Source: an uncultured Elusimicrobia bacterium (GTDB lineage: Bacteria > Elusimicrobiota > Elusimicrobia > Elusimicrobiales > UBA9959). Taken from it: a stretch of DNA of 49,340 nucleotides. Location: the NCBI GenBank assembly GCA_903873295.1, contig CAIQNV010000088.1, positions 1 to 49,340 on the forward strand, in the 5' to 3' direction. This document shows, in pieces, positions 34,759 to 43,472 of the stretch. Made by a program: the position numbers and the translations under genes. The notes below the pieces were generated by a model that was given only the letters and a program-made list of their open reading frames with translations, made no database searches and had not been told where the DNA came from. Each line of letters starts with the position of its first letter. Positions within the stretch are counted from its first letter, which is position 1.

Positions 34759-36138
34759 ATGTGCGGAATATTCGGGATAACCGATTCTAAAGACGCTTCA
34801 AAACTGGCCTATGTCGGGCTTTTCACCCTCCAGCACCGCGGCCAGGAGTCGGCCGGCATCGTCACTGACGACAAGGGGACCCTGCGGCATCACATAGGCA
34901 TGGGGCTGGTCAGCGAGGTGTTCACTAAAGACGCGCTGGAGAGCCTTACCGGGCGCAGCGCCATCGGCCACATCCGCTATTCTACCACCGGCTCGAGCCA
35001 CATAAAGAACGCCCAGCCGCTGGTCCTCGATTCCTACCTGGGGCAGGTGGCCGTGGCGCACAACGGCAATATAACCAACGCGGACCGGCTGAAGGCGGAT
35101 CTCCAGAAGAACGGGGCGATATTCCAGTCCACCAGCGACACCGAGGTTATCCTGCACCTGGCGGCAAAATACCGCGGCAGCAGGCTGGAGGATACGCTGG
35201 CAAAGAACCTGCCGAAGCTCGAGGGGGCCTACGCCTTCCTCTTTATGGCGCCGGGGAAGGTCATAGGAGCGCGCGATCCCAGCGGGTTCAGGCCGCTGGT
35301 GCTGGGCAGGCTCGGCAAGTCTTTTATACTTGCTTCCGAGACCTGCGCTATCGACGTGGCCGGAGGCAAAACCATACGCGAGATAGAGCCCGGGGAGATG
35401 GTGGTAATAGAGGGAGGCAAGGCCTCCTTCAGGCGTTTCGCCCCGGCTCAAAAGTTCACCCGCTGTATCTTCGAGCAGGTATATTTCGCCAGGCCGGATT
35501 CCGTCGCGGCCGGCAGGACCGTCCAGACCGCGCGCTACGAGATCGGCTCCGTGCTGGCGCGGGAGCTGAAAGACGTGAAGGCCGATCTTGTCTCCGGAGT
35601 GCCGGACTCCGGAACGGTTTACGCCCTCGGCTTCTCAAAAGAAGCCGGCATCCCGTTCCAGACCGTTTTCATGCGCAATCATTACACCGGCCGCTCGTTC
35701 ATACAGCCCGACCAGCGCCTGCGGGAGTTCACCGCCCACCTCAAGCTGGCGCCTATCCGGGACGTCATACAAGGTAAGACTATAATACTGATAGATGACT
35801 CCCTAGTGAGGGGGACAACTTCGCGCAAAATAATTAAAAGCCTGAAGAAGGCCGGCGCGAAAAAAATAATACTGGCCATCGCTTCGCCGCCTATAATCTC
35901 GCCGTGTTTCTACGGCATAGACACTCCGAACAAGACTGAGCTCATCGCCAATAAGCTGACGGTCGAAGAGACGCGGCGCTTCATCGGCGCCGATGAGCTG
36001 CATTACCTCGGGTTGGAAAATCTCGTAAGCGCCTGCGGCGATAGGAAGGACAGGAATTTCTGCTTTTCCTGCTTTACCGGAAAGTACGCCGGCTATCCCG
36101 GCGGACGCCGGGCGCGCCGGCCGGCGGCGGCGCTGTGA
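34759..36138 (+). CDS. purF: Amidophosphoribosyltransferase, Fe-S type
   Basis: First committed step of purine synthesis: PRPP and glutamine to phosphoribosylamine. The 459-residue protein begins MCGIFG, so the nucleophile Cys2 is exposed by removing Met alone, with no propeptide. The PRPP loop is ILIDDSLVRGTT (343-354). Cys236, Cys383, Cys435 and Cys438 align with the four [4Fe-4S] ligands of the Bacillus subtilis enzyme (CIFE, PCFYGID, FCFSCFTGKY), so an oxygen-sensitive cluster is expected. The C-terminus ends in a short Arg/Ala-rich tail. It overlaps purD by four bases. Confidence 0.96.
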   Translation: MCGIFGITDSKDASKLAYVGLFTLQHRGQESAGIVTDDKGTLRHHIGMGLVSEVFTKDALESLTGRSAIGHIRYSTTGSSHIKNAQPLVLDSYLGQVAVAHNGNITNADRLKADLQKNGAIFQSTSDTEVILHLAAKYRGSRLEDTLAKNLPKLEGAYAFLFMAPGKVIGARDPSGFRPLVLGRLGKSFILASETCAIDVAGGKTIREIEPGEMVVIEGGKASFRRFAPAQKFTRCIFEQVYFARPDSVAAGRTVQTARYEIGSVLARELKDVKADLVSGVPDSGTVYALGFSKEAGIPFQTVFMRNHYTGRSFIQPDQRLREFTAHLKLAPIRDVIQGKTIILIDDSLVRGTTSRKIIKSLKKAGAKKIILAIASPPIISPCFYGIDTPNKTELIANKLTVEETRRFIGADELHYLGLENLVSACGDRKDRNFCFSCFTGKYAGYPGGRRARRPAAAL

Positions 36139-37385
36139 ACGTCCTGCTTATAGGTTCCGGGGGCCGCGAGCACGCTCTGGCCTGGAAACTGCGGCAGAGC
36201 CCGCTGTTGGGGAAACTCCACGTCATACCCGGTTCGGCCGCCCTGGAAAATCTTGCCGAGCGCCCCGCGATAGCGCAGGACGATTTCAAGAAAATACTCG
36301 CCTACTGCGCCGATTATAAAATAGAGCTGGTCGTGGTCGGGCCGGAAGCGCCCCTGGCCGCCGGCATAAGCGATTTTCTCACCGCGAAAGGCGTAAAAGT
36401 TTTCGGCCCGTCGCAAAAAGGCGCGATGCTGGAGGCCTCGAAGCAGTTCGCCAAGGAGTTCATGGACAGGAACTCTATTCCCACCGCCTCTTTCTCCGTG
36501 CTTTATGACGCTTCCTTCGCCCGGGAGAAAATAAAGGAGAATAAGAAGTATCCGGTGGTCGTAAAAGCCGACGGCCTGGCCGCCGGGAAAGGCGTGCGCA
36601 TCTGCGCCGACGAAGGAGAGGCGCTCGAAGCCGTGGCGGATTTCATGGAGCGGCGCATCTTCGGCGCCGCGGGCTCGAAAGTGGTGCTTGAGGAGTTCCT
36701 GACCGGAACAGAAGCCTCCGTGATGGCTCTCGTGGACGGCGAAACCTTTCTGATGCTGCCCGTTTCGCGGGACCATAAGCGGCTGCGGGACGGCGGCGCA
36801 GGGCCTAACACCGGCGGCATGGGCGCGGTCTGCCCGGCCGAAATAGCCGCCTCCGACCTGGAGTTCATCCGGAGGGAAATACTGCAGCGCTTTGTGGACG
36901 GCGTAAAAAGAGAGCGGATCCCGTTCTGCGGCGTGATCTTCGCCGGGCTGATGTTAACCCCGGACGGCCCTAAAGCGCTCGAGTTCAACTGCCGCTTCGG
37001 GGATCCGGAGACGCAGTCGGTAATGCCGCTGATAAAGAGCGACCTGCTGGCGCTGCTGAGGGCCTGCGCCGTCGGCGAGCTGGCCGGAAAAGAATTGGAT
37101 ATTTCCGGGCAGACCTGCGTCTCGGTGATCCTGGCCGCCGGGGGTTACCCGGAGAGCCCGGAAAAAGGCAGGGAGATCACCGGCCTGTACAAAGTTCCGG
37201 CGGGGACGCTGGTCTTTCACTCCGGCACGGAAATTAAGGATGACGGCTACATAACCGCCGGCGGCCGCGTCCTCTCCGTAACCGCCGCCGCCGATACTCT
37301 GGCAGAAGCCAGGCAGAAGGCCTATGACGCCGTCTCAAAAATAAATTTCGAAGGCATGCAGTACAGAAAAGATATCGGATTGTGA
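36135..37385 (+). CDS. purD: Phosphoribosylamine-glycine ligase
   Basis: ATP-grasp enzyme joining phosphoribosylamine and glycine to form GAR. The 416-residue product starts at GTG 36135, overlapping the purF stop (GTGA). Visible features are IGSGGREHALAWKL (6-19), VVVKADGLAAGKGV in the ATP-grasp domain, MGAVCPAE, and EFNCRFGDPETQ, the metal-binding end of the active site. Coupling to purF fits direct transfer of the unstable phosphoribosylamine. A 251-base gap with a palindromic repeat follows. Confidence 0.95.
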   Translation: MNVLLIGSGGREHALAWKLRQSPLLGKLHVIPGSAALENLAERPAIAQDDFKKILAYCADYKIELVVVGPEAPLAAGISDFLTAKGVKVFGPSQKGAMLEASKQFAKEFMDRNSIPTASFSVLYDASFAREKIKENKKYPVVVKADGLAAGKGVRICADEGEALEAVADFMERRIFGAAGSKVVLEEFLTGTEASVMALVDGETFLMLPVSRDHKRLRDGGAGPNTGGMGAVCPAEIAASDLEFIRREILQRFVDGVKRERIPFCGVIFAGLMLTPDGPKALEFNCRFGDPETQSVMPLIKSDLLALLRACAVGELAGKELDISGQTCVSVILAAGGYPESPEKGREITGLYKVPAGTLVFHSGTEIKDDGYITAGGRVLSVTAAADTLAEARQKAYDAVSKINFEGMQYRKDIGL

Positions 37386-37390
37386 GAAAG

Positions 37391-37607
37391 TATGGGCGGC
37401 CGGACGGCCAGACAGCTTGAGAAAAGTCGATCGCAGCGAATTTCTTGGAGGGATGGCAGGGGTTTTGCCCCTCGCACCCTTGGCGGAAGGGGGGGCCCCG
37501 CCTGGCGGGGGGAAACCGACGCAAGGGTTTCCATCTTCCAGGGTGCGCGGGGCAAAACCCCTGACAGCCCTCCCCGAGCCGACTGCCTAGCGGACCCGGG
37601 CTCAATA
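37391..37607. repeat. Palindromic element, type B, between purD and purM
   Basis: Arms 37457-37480 and 37540-37563 pair over 24 positions with one mismatch, and GGAGGGATGG (37447-37456) partly pairs with 37564-37573. The enclosed core matches the purC-purS copy exactly over 79 bases (37483-37561). The left flank (TATGGGCGGCCGG) resembles the left flank of the 49.2-kb copy, and GACCCGGGCTCAA near 37594-37606 resembles the right flank of the 16.4-kb copy. It fills most of the gap; no ORF supported. Confidence 0.8.
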
Positions 37608-37636
37608 TAGTTTCCGGTCTTACAACAGGAGAAATA

Positions 37637-38605
37637 ATGACAACTTACAAGAAAAGCGGAGTGGACATAAAGCTCGCAGATAAATTCACCGAATTCCTTG
37701 AAAAGAAATCCAAGGCCATCGGCGGCTTCGCCGGCCTGCTGCCCATAGAGGAAACCGGGAACCAGTACAGCCTGGTCGCCTCCACCGACGGCGTAGGCAC
37801 CAAGCTCAAACTCGCTTTTCTCCTCGATAAACACCATACCATAGGCATCGACCTCGTAGCCATGTGCGTTAACGACCTGCTCTGCTGCGGCGCCCGCCCC
37901 ATGATCTTTCTCGACTACTACGCCACCGGCAGACTCGACCTCGCGCGCTCGAAGAAAATAATAGAAGGCATAATGGAAGGCTGCCGCCAGGGGGAATCCG
38001 TCCTGCTCGGCGGAGAAACCGCGGAGATGCCCGGCTTCTATCAGCCGGGGGAGTACGACCTGGCCGGTTTCTCGGTCGGCATAGTCAAAAAGTCCCGGAT
38101 CCTCGACGGCAGAAAAATCCGGCCCGGCGACGTCCTGATCGGCCTTAAGTCCACCGGCTTCCATTCCAACGGGTTTTCCCTCATAAGAAAAGTGCTCGGC
38201 GATAAAAAACTCCTGAAGAAGTACGCCGCCCGCCTGCTTACCCCGACAAAGATCTACGTGAAAGACATCAATAAGCTGCGCGCCGCCCTGCGAGGACAGA
38301 AGCAGGAGCTGCTCGCCCTCGCCCATATAACCGGAGCCGGCATCCCCGGCAATCTGCCGCGGGTGCTCCCTAAGAAGGCCGGAGCGGTGGTCTATAAAAA
38401 TTCCTGGAAAACGCCCGCTATCATGCGCGAGCTGCAGCGCCTCGGAAGCATTCCCGAAGCCGAGATGTGGGATTCCTTCAATATGGGGATAGGCATGATA
38501 GCCGTGGTCCGAAAGGAAGCCGCAAAGACCGCGTTAAAGGCCTTGCAGGGTTCCGTCGTTATCGGCGAAGTGGTAAAAGGCAGGAACGAAGTCACTATAA
38601 AATAA
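37637..38605 (+). CDS. purM: Phosphoribosylformylglycinamidine cyclo-ligase (AIR synthetase)
   Basis: Closes FGAM to AIR with ATP. The 322-residue protein has the PurM motifs ASTDGVGTKLKLA (48-60), DLVAMCVNDLLCCGARP near 73-90, GGETAEMPGFY near 128-138 and KSTGFHSNGFSLIRK. CAGGAG lies eight bases upstream of the ATG. It ends seven bases before the purN-purH fusion. Confidence 0.96.
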   Translation: MTTYKKSGVDIKLADKFTEFLEKKSKAIGGFAGLLPIEETGNQYSLVASTDGVGTKLKLAFLLDKHHTIGIDLVAMCVNDLLCCGARPMIFLDYYATGRLDLARSKKIIEGIMEGCRQGESVLLGGETAEMPGFYQPGEYDLAGFSVGIVKKSRILDGRKIRPGDVLIGLKSTGFHSNGFSLIRKVLGDKKLLKKYAARLLTPTKIYVKDINKLRAALRGQKQELLALAHITGAGIPGNLPRVLPKKAGAVVYKNSWKTPAIMRELQRLGSIPEAEMWDSFNMGIGMIAVVRKEAAKTALKALQGSVVIGEVVKGRNEVTIK

Positions 38606-38612
38606 GGAGCCT

Positions 38613-40778
38613 ATGAAAAATATCGTCGTTTTCGCTTCGGGTGAAGGTACGAACCTGCAGGCTTTGATAGAGGCGGCCAAAGGCGGCCGCATAAAAGGAA
38701 AGATCGCGCTGGTGGTCTCAAGCAGGAGAGATGCCGGGGCGCTCGAAAGGGCCAAAACAGCAGGCATCCCTTCCGAGATCGCCTGCCCTAAAGATTTCGC
38801 CCCCGGCAATTACGACGACCATTTAGCCTCTCTCTGTCGCGGCTGCGGCGCGGACCTGGTCTGTCTGGCGGGTTTTATGCTGAAGCTCGGGCCTAAAATG
38901 CTTTCGGAATACAAGGATAAAATAATTAATGTGCACCCTGCGCTGCTGCCGGGCTTCGGCGGAAAAGGCTTTTACGGGATGAAAGTGCATGAGGCCGTGA
39001 TAGAGTCCGGCGCCAGGGTGAGCGGAGCTACCGTCCATTTCGTGGACGAGAATTATGACTGCGGTCCTATAATAATACAGCAGCCGGTGCCGGTATTGCC
39101 GGGCGATACTCCGGAAGCGCTGGCTAAAAGGGTGAATGAGGCCGAGCTTGCCATTTACCCGAAGGCGGCGGCCCTGTTCTGCGCCGGCCTCCTGACGATC
39201 AAAGGCCGCCAGGTCGAGGTCTCCGGCCCCGCGCCCGAGACGGGCAAAGTGCGCCGCGCGCTCCTCTCAGTCTCGGATAAGAGCGGCGCCGCGGAATTCG
39301 CAAAAGCCCTGGCCGCTGAAGGCGTGGAGATAGTCTCCACCTCCGGCACCTATAAACTGCTAAAAGAGGCCGGCGTGCCGGTGCGCGCCCTGGAAACCCT
39401 TACCGGCTTCCCCGAGATGCTCGACGGGCGGGTAAAGACCCTGCACCCGGCGGTGCACGGCGGTATACTTTACAGGCGGGATAACCCCGCGCATGCGGAG
39501 ACGGTTTTCAACTTCGGCATTGAGCCCATAGACATGGTGGTGGTGAACCTTTACCCTTTCGCCGAGACGGCTAAAAAAGCCGCGCCCTGGTCCGAAGAGC
39601 TGATAGAGAACATCGACATAGGCGGAGTCGCGCTGCTCCGCGCGGCAGCCAAGAACTACCTGGCGGTCGCGGTGCTGACCTCGCCGGCCGACTACGGTCC
39701 GGCGCTGGCCGCCATGCGCGCGGGCTCGGGCGCCATCCCCGTCGGTCTGAAAAAGGAGCTGGCGGCCAAAGCCTTCGCCCATACCGCGGCTTACGACGGG
39801 GCTATAGCCGGAGAGCTTTCAAAGGAGGGGCCAGTCGGTTTTCCCGCCGCCCTTCAGGTAACGCTTAAGAAAATACACGACCTGCGCTACGGCGAGAATC
39901 CGCATCAGGTTTGTGCGCTTTATTCCAGGAAGGATAAGCTCCCTTTCGCGCAGTTGCAGGGCAAGGAGCTTTCCTATAACAATATCCTGGACGCCTACGG
40001 CACCTGGCAGGCCGTGCGGGAATTTGAAAAGCCCGCCGCCGTAATTTTCAAGCACGTCACGCCCTGCGGGGTGGGCACCGGGCAGGATATCGCGGAAGCT
40101 TTCGAGCGGGCCTGGAGCGGCGATCCCGTCTCGGCCTTCGGGGGGATAATAGCCCTCAACCGCAGGCTCGACGGCCGCATAGCCGATTTCCTGGCCAAGA
40201 AATTCGTGGAAGTGATCTGCGCTCCGGAGTATGACGAAAGGGCGCTTGAGCTCTTCGCAAAGAAACCGAACCTGCGCCTGCTGAAATGGGACAGCTTCCC
40301 GGCGGATAATAACGTGCTCCGCTCCGTAGGCGACGAGGTGCTGGTGAGCTCGGATGACAAGCTGCTGCTCGGTGATAAATGGGAAGTCCCCACCAGGCGC
40401 AAGCCGACCCGGGAGGAGGAGGAGGCGCTGCGCTTCGCCTGGGCGGCCGCCAAGTACGTCCGCTCGAACGCGATAGTGCTCGCCGATACCTGCCGGACGG
40501 TCGGAATAGGGGCGGGACAGATGTCGCGGCTGGATTCTGTTTTCATGGCCGGACACAAACTCGAGGCCTTCCTGAAAGATAATCCACGGCCGCCCACGCT
40601 GGTTATGGCCTCCGACGCGTTCTTTCCTTTCCCCGACGCGCTTGAGGAAGGGGTAAAGCTGGGCGCTACGGCCGTGATCCAGCCGGGAGGGTCGGTTAAA
40701 GACAAAGAAGTGATCGAAGCCGCCGACAGGCTGGGCGTCGCCATGGTGCTCACCGGCGTCAGGCATTTCAGGCACTGA
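38613..40778 (+). CDS. purN-purH: Fused GAR formyltransferase (PurN) and AICAR formyltransferase/IMP cyclohydrolase (PurH)
   Basis: One continuous 721-residue frame carries two usually separate proteins. Residues 1-~205 are PurN: SGEGTNLQAL (9-18), Asn106 and His108 in NVHPALLP, and Asp149 before CGPII, the formyl-transfer residues at nearly E. coli numbering. Residues ~213-721 are PurH: the IMP cyclohydrolase start RRALLSVSDKSG, STSGT, then the AICAR formyltransferase motifs RYGENPHQ, KHVTPCG and DPVSAFGGI. A short linker (~200-212) joins them with no frameshift or stop. All three activities use or follow 10-formyl-tetrahydrofolate chemistry, so the fusion unites both formyl-transfer steps and the last ring closure. 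Confidence 0.95.
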   Translation: MKNIVVFASGEGTNLQALIEAAKGGRIKGKIALVVSSRRDAGALERAKTAGIPSEIACPKDFAPGNYDDHLASLCRGCGADLVCLAGFMLKLGPKMLSEYKDKIINVHPALLPGFGGKGFYGMKVHEAVIESGARVSGATVHFVDENYDCGPIIIQQPVPVLPGDTPEALAKRVNEAELAIYPKAAALFCAGLLTIKGRQVEVSGPAPETGKVRRALLSVSDKSGAAEFAKALAAEGVEIVSTSGTYKLLKEAGVPVRALETLTGFPEMLDGRVKTLHPAVHGGILYRRDNPAHAETVFNFGIEPIDMVVVNLYPFAETAKKAAPWSEELIENIDIGGVALLRAAAKNYLAVAVLTSPADYGPALAAMRAGSGAIPVGLKKELAAKAFAHTAAYDGAIAGELSKEGPVGFPAALQVTLKKIHDLRYGENPHQVCALYSRKDKLPFAQLQGKELSYNNILDAYGTWQAVREFEKPAAVIFKHVTPCGVGTGQDIAEAFERAWSGDPVSAFGGIIALNRRLDGRIADFLAKKFVEVICAPEYDERALELFAKKPNLRLLKWDSFPADNNVLRSVGDEVLVSSDDKLLLGDKWEVPTRRKPTREEEEALRFAWAAAKYVRSNAIVLADTCRTVGIGAGQMSRLDSVFMAGHKLEAFLKDNPRPPTLVMASDAFFPFPDALEEGVKLGATAVIQPGGSVKDKEVIEAADRLGVAMVLTGVRHFRH

Positions 40779-40793
40779 GCCGGAGCTTCCGGC
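40779..40793. other. Small hairpin at the end of purNH
   Basis: GCCGGA and TCCGGC pair around GCT directly after the purNH stop codon, in a 22-base gap to the convergent kinase gene. There is no T-run, so termination is uncertain. Confidence 0.35.
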
Positions 40794-40800
40794 CGGGAGG

Positions 40801-41895
40801 TTATATTACGGCGGGGAAATAGATGGTGAAAACAGCGCCGCCTTCCGGGCGGTTGGCGGCCAGGATCTGGCCCCCGTTCTGGTTTACGATGCCGTACACG
40901 GTGGAGAGTCCCAGCCCGGTCCCTTTGCCTTTGGCCTTGGTGGTGAAGAAGGGTTCAAATATGCGCGGAAGCGCCTCCGGCGGTATGCCGGGGCCGGTGT
41001 CGGAGATCTCAAAAGCGACGTAGGCGCCGCGCCGCAGAGAGGGGGGGAGTTCCTCGGGCCCGGCGTTGTAGGTCTTTATGCTGATCACGCCGGAGCCGCC
41101 GACCGCGTCTCTGGCGTTCACGGCCAAATTCATTACTGCCTGCTTGAAATTTTCGGGCTCTATCTTTACCCGGTCGAGGCCGGCGGCCAGCGAATAGGAC
41201 ACCGTGACGCTTTTCCCAAGCAGGCTGTCCATCAGGACCTTAAGCTCGGCCAGCGGCTCGTTAAGCGTGGTCAGCACGGCGCAGGGCTCCTGTTTTCTGG
41301 CGAAAACCATCAGCTGTTTTATAAGGTTCGCGGACTCTTTTGAGGAGCGGAGTATTTCCACCGCCAGCCTGGCTCCCGTCGAGCCGGGGTCGAGTTCCTC
41401 CCCGATAAGCTCCATGGAGCCGATTATTATTGTCAGCAGGTTGTTGAAATCGTGCGAGATCTGGCCGGCCAGGAGCCCCAGCGATTCCATTTTCTGGCTC
41501 TGGTTCAACTGGGACTCGAGCTGCGTTTCGCGGGCTATGTCGTGGCGCAGCGCGAGGAAATACCTGGGCTTCCCGTCCGGGCCGGAGACAGGGGAGATCC
41601 TGACCTCCTCGGTGTAAAGAATCCCGTCCTTGCGGCGGTTTACGATGCGCCCGCTCCAGCGTCTGCCGGCCAGCACCGTGTCCCACAGCTCCCTGTAAAA
41701 TTCGGGGGAGTGCTCGCCGCTCTTAAGTATGCCGGCTTTTTTTCCGATGACTTCTTCCCGGGTATAACCGGTAAGCTCTTCGAAAGCCGGGTTGACATAA
41801 AGGATAATGCCGTCCGCCGAGGTGACAAAAAAAGTTTCGCTGGTCTGTTCTATGGAGTCCAGGAGAAGGGCGGCGACTTCGGCGGGGATTTGCAT
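40801..41895 (-). CDS. Soluble PAS-domain sensor histidine kinase
   Basis: A 364-residue cytoplasmic kinase with no transmembrane helix. Order: PAS domain with PAC extension (~10-130), HisKA dimerisation domain with the phospho-acceptor His148 in SHDFNNLL, and an HATPase domain (~240-364) with NLAVNARDA (N-box), DTGPGIP and GKGTGLGLSTVYGI (G-boxes). The HDFNN form is of the NtrB-like kinases. I start it at ATG 41895 where the PAS homology begins; no Shine-Dalgarno is visible, and the frame is open well upstream without homology. No response regulator lies nearby. It is opposite in orientation to the purine genes on both sides. Confidence 0.88.
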   Translation of the reverse strand: MQIPAEVAALLLDSIEQTSETFFVTSADGIILYVNPAFEELTGYTREEVIGKKAGILKSGEHSPEFYRELWDTVLAGRRWSGRIVNRRKDGILYTEEVRISPVSGPDGKPRYFLALRHDIARETQLESQLNQSQKMESLGLLAGQISHDFNNLLTIIIGSMELIGEELDPGSTGARLAVEILRSSKESANLIKQLMVFARKQEPCAVLTTLNEPLAELKVLMDSLLGKSVTVSYSLAAGLDRVKIEPENFKQAVMNLAVNARDAVGGSGVISIKTYNAGPEELPPSLRRGAYVAFEISDTGPGIPPEALPRIFEPFFTTKAKGKGTGLGLSTVYGIVNQNGGQILAANRPEGGAVFTIYFPAVI

Positions 41896-41919
41896 GCAGA
41901 TATTGTAGCAAAACCCGGT

Positions 41920-41949
41920 TTTACTTGCCCGGGCGATTTGTGTTAAAAT
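41920..41949 (+). promoter_or_regulatory. Candidate promoter for purB-purA
   Basis: TTTACT (41920-41925), an 18-base spacer and TAAAAT (41944-41949) lie in the divergent gap between the kinase and purB. This would give a leader of about 110 bases ahead of purB, in which I see no recognisable riboswitch. Confidence 0.4.
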
Positions 41950-42065
41950 TAGTCGTAAGACCCTGCTCCGGGCAGTTCCTGGCCGACCTGCGGGCATGCG
42001 CCGATACGGCGCCTGCACAGGTATTACGAACGCGGACGCGGGTATTTTTTTGTGGAGGCGACTAT

Positions 42066-43472
42066 ATGCCGGTTCGGCGCAATATAAACGCGGTAAGCCC
42101 CCTGGACGGCAGATATGCCGGCAAACTGGGGAGCCTGAGCCGCGTCTCCGGCGAAGGCGCGCTGGCGCGTTATCGGGCGCTGGTGGAGTGCCGCTACCTT
42201 CAGAAGCTCTGCGCCACGCCCGGCGTGAAGATAAGGAGGCTGAAGCCCGCCGAGGAGGCCATCCTTCAGAAACTGCCCCTTCTTTCCGACAGGGACGTCC
42301 TTGGGATAATAGCCATAGAGGAGACCGGCTCCGCCCGGGTCCCGCCCACAAGACACGACGTGAAAGCGGTGGAATATTTCCTCAAAGAGAAGCTCCGCCG
42401 CACCTCGCTGCGCGACATAACCGAGTTCGTGCACTTTGCCCTTACGTCCGAGGATGTCAACAACATCTCCTACGCGCTGATGCTCAGGGACTGCCTGAAC
42501 GCCGAAGTGCTCCCGGCGCTGGCCGAGATACTGGGCGCCCTGGACGCCATGGCGGTAAAATACGCCGCGGCCCCTCTGCTGGCCCGCACGCACGGCCAGC
42601 CCGCTGTTCCCACCACCTTCGGCAAGGAATTCAGGGTTTTTCACGCGCGCCTCTCGCGGCAAGCCGCCCAGCTCAAGGCCGCCCGCATCTGCGCCAAGCT
42701 GAACGGCGCTTCTGGCAATTATAATGCCCACGCGGCGGCCTTCCCCGGCGCCGATTGGCGCAGGTTCTCAAAAGAATTTATAGAAAGCTTCAACTCCGGC
42801 GCCGGGCCCGCGCTGGAATACAACCCGCTCACCACCCAGATAGAGCCCCATGACAGCTACGCTGAGCTGTTCGATAATCTGCGCCGCGCCAACACCATAC
42901 TCCTGGCGTTCTGTCAGGATATGTGGCGCTATATCTCCGCCGGGCTGGTGGCCCAGAAGGCGGTAGCCGGTGAGGTCGGTTCCTCGACCATGCCGCAGAA
43001 AGTTAACCCTATACATTTTGAGAACGCCGAGGGGAATCTGGGCCTGGCCAACGCGCTGCTGGGCTTTTTCTCCTCCAAGCTGCCCGTTTCCCGGCTGCAG
43101 CGGGACCTCTCAGATTCCACCGTCGAGCGCAATTTCGGAGCGGCCCTGGGGCACGGGCTGTCGGCGTATAAGTCCGTGCTTGCCGGCCTCTCCCGGGTCG
43201 CCGTTGACGAAGCCGCGGCCCGCGCGGAGCTGGAGCTGCACCCGGAGGTGCTGGCGGAGGGCATACAGACCATCCTGAGGCGGGAAGGCGAAACCGGCCC
43301 TTACGAGCTGCTTAGCAGGTTTACCCGGGGCCGCGCCGTGACCGCCGCCGGGCTGCGAGGCTTTATAGACGGGCTTAAGCTCAAGCCGGCGGTAAAGGCG
43401 GAACTCAAACGGCTCTCGCCCCTTAACTATACGGGGCTTTCGGAGAAACTCGCGAAAACAAAGGAGTCCTAA
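42066..43472 (+). CDS. purB: Adenylosuccinate lyase
   Basis: Removes fumarate from SAICAR and from adenylosuccinate, so it serves both the IMP pathway and AMP formation. I use ATG 42066, preceded by GGAGG, since homology begins immediately with NINAVSPLDGRYAGK, as in the E. coli-type enzyme; upstream in-frame sequence is unconvincing. The 468-residue protein has the fumarase-superfamily signature SSTMPQKVNP near 304-313 and the TSEDVNN and ARTHGQPAVPTT motifs carrying catalytic histidines. It abuts purA with no spacer. Confidence 0.95.
   Translation: MPVRRNINAVSPLDGRYAGKLGSLSRVSGEGALARYRALVECRYLQKLCATPGVKIRRLKPAEEAILQKLPLLSDRDVLGIIAIEETGSARVPPTRHDVKAVEYFLKEKLRRTSLRDITEFVHFALTSEDVNNISYALMLRDCLNAEVLPALAEILGALDAMAVKYAAAPLLARTHGQPAVPTTFGKEFRVFHARLSRQAAQLKAARICAKLNGASGNYNAHAAAFPGADWRRFSKEFIESFNSGAGPALEYNPLTTQIEPHDSYAELFDNLRRANTILLAFCQDMWRYISAGLVAQKAVAGEVGSSTMPQKVNPIHFENAEGNLGLANALLGFFSSKLPVSRLQRDLSDSTVERNFGAALGHGLSAYKSVLAGLSRVAVDEAAARAELELHPEVLAEGIQTILRREGETGPYELLSRFTRGRAVTAAGLRGFIDGLKLKPAVKAELKRLSPLNYTGLSEKLAKTKES

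Noticed and set aside
38613-40778. Frameshift or assembly error producing the PurN-PurH fusion
   Set aside because: The frame is continuous through a plausible linker and both domains keep full length and active-site residues, so an artefact is unlikely.
41950-42065. Purine riboswitch in the purB leader or purE leader
   Set aside because: I could not find the three-way junction core or conserved loop residues of known purine riboswitches in either leader.
41896-42351. N-terminal extension of the PAS kinase by about 150 residues
   Set aside because: The extra sequence overlaps the purB promoter, leader and coding start, is Arg/Ser/Pro-rich and lacks a domain.
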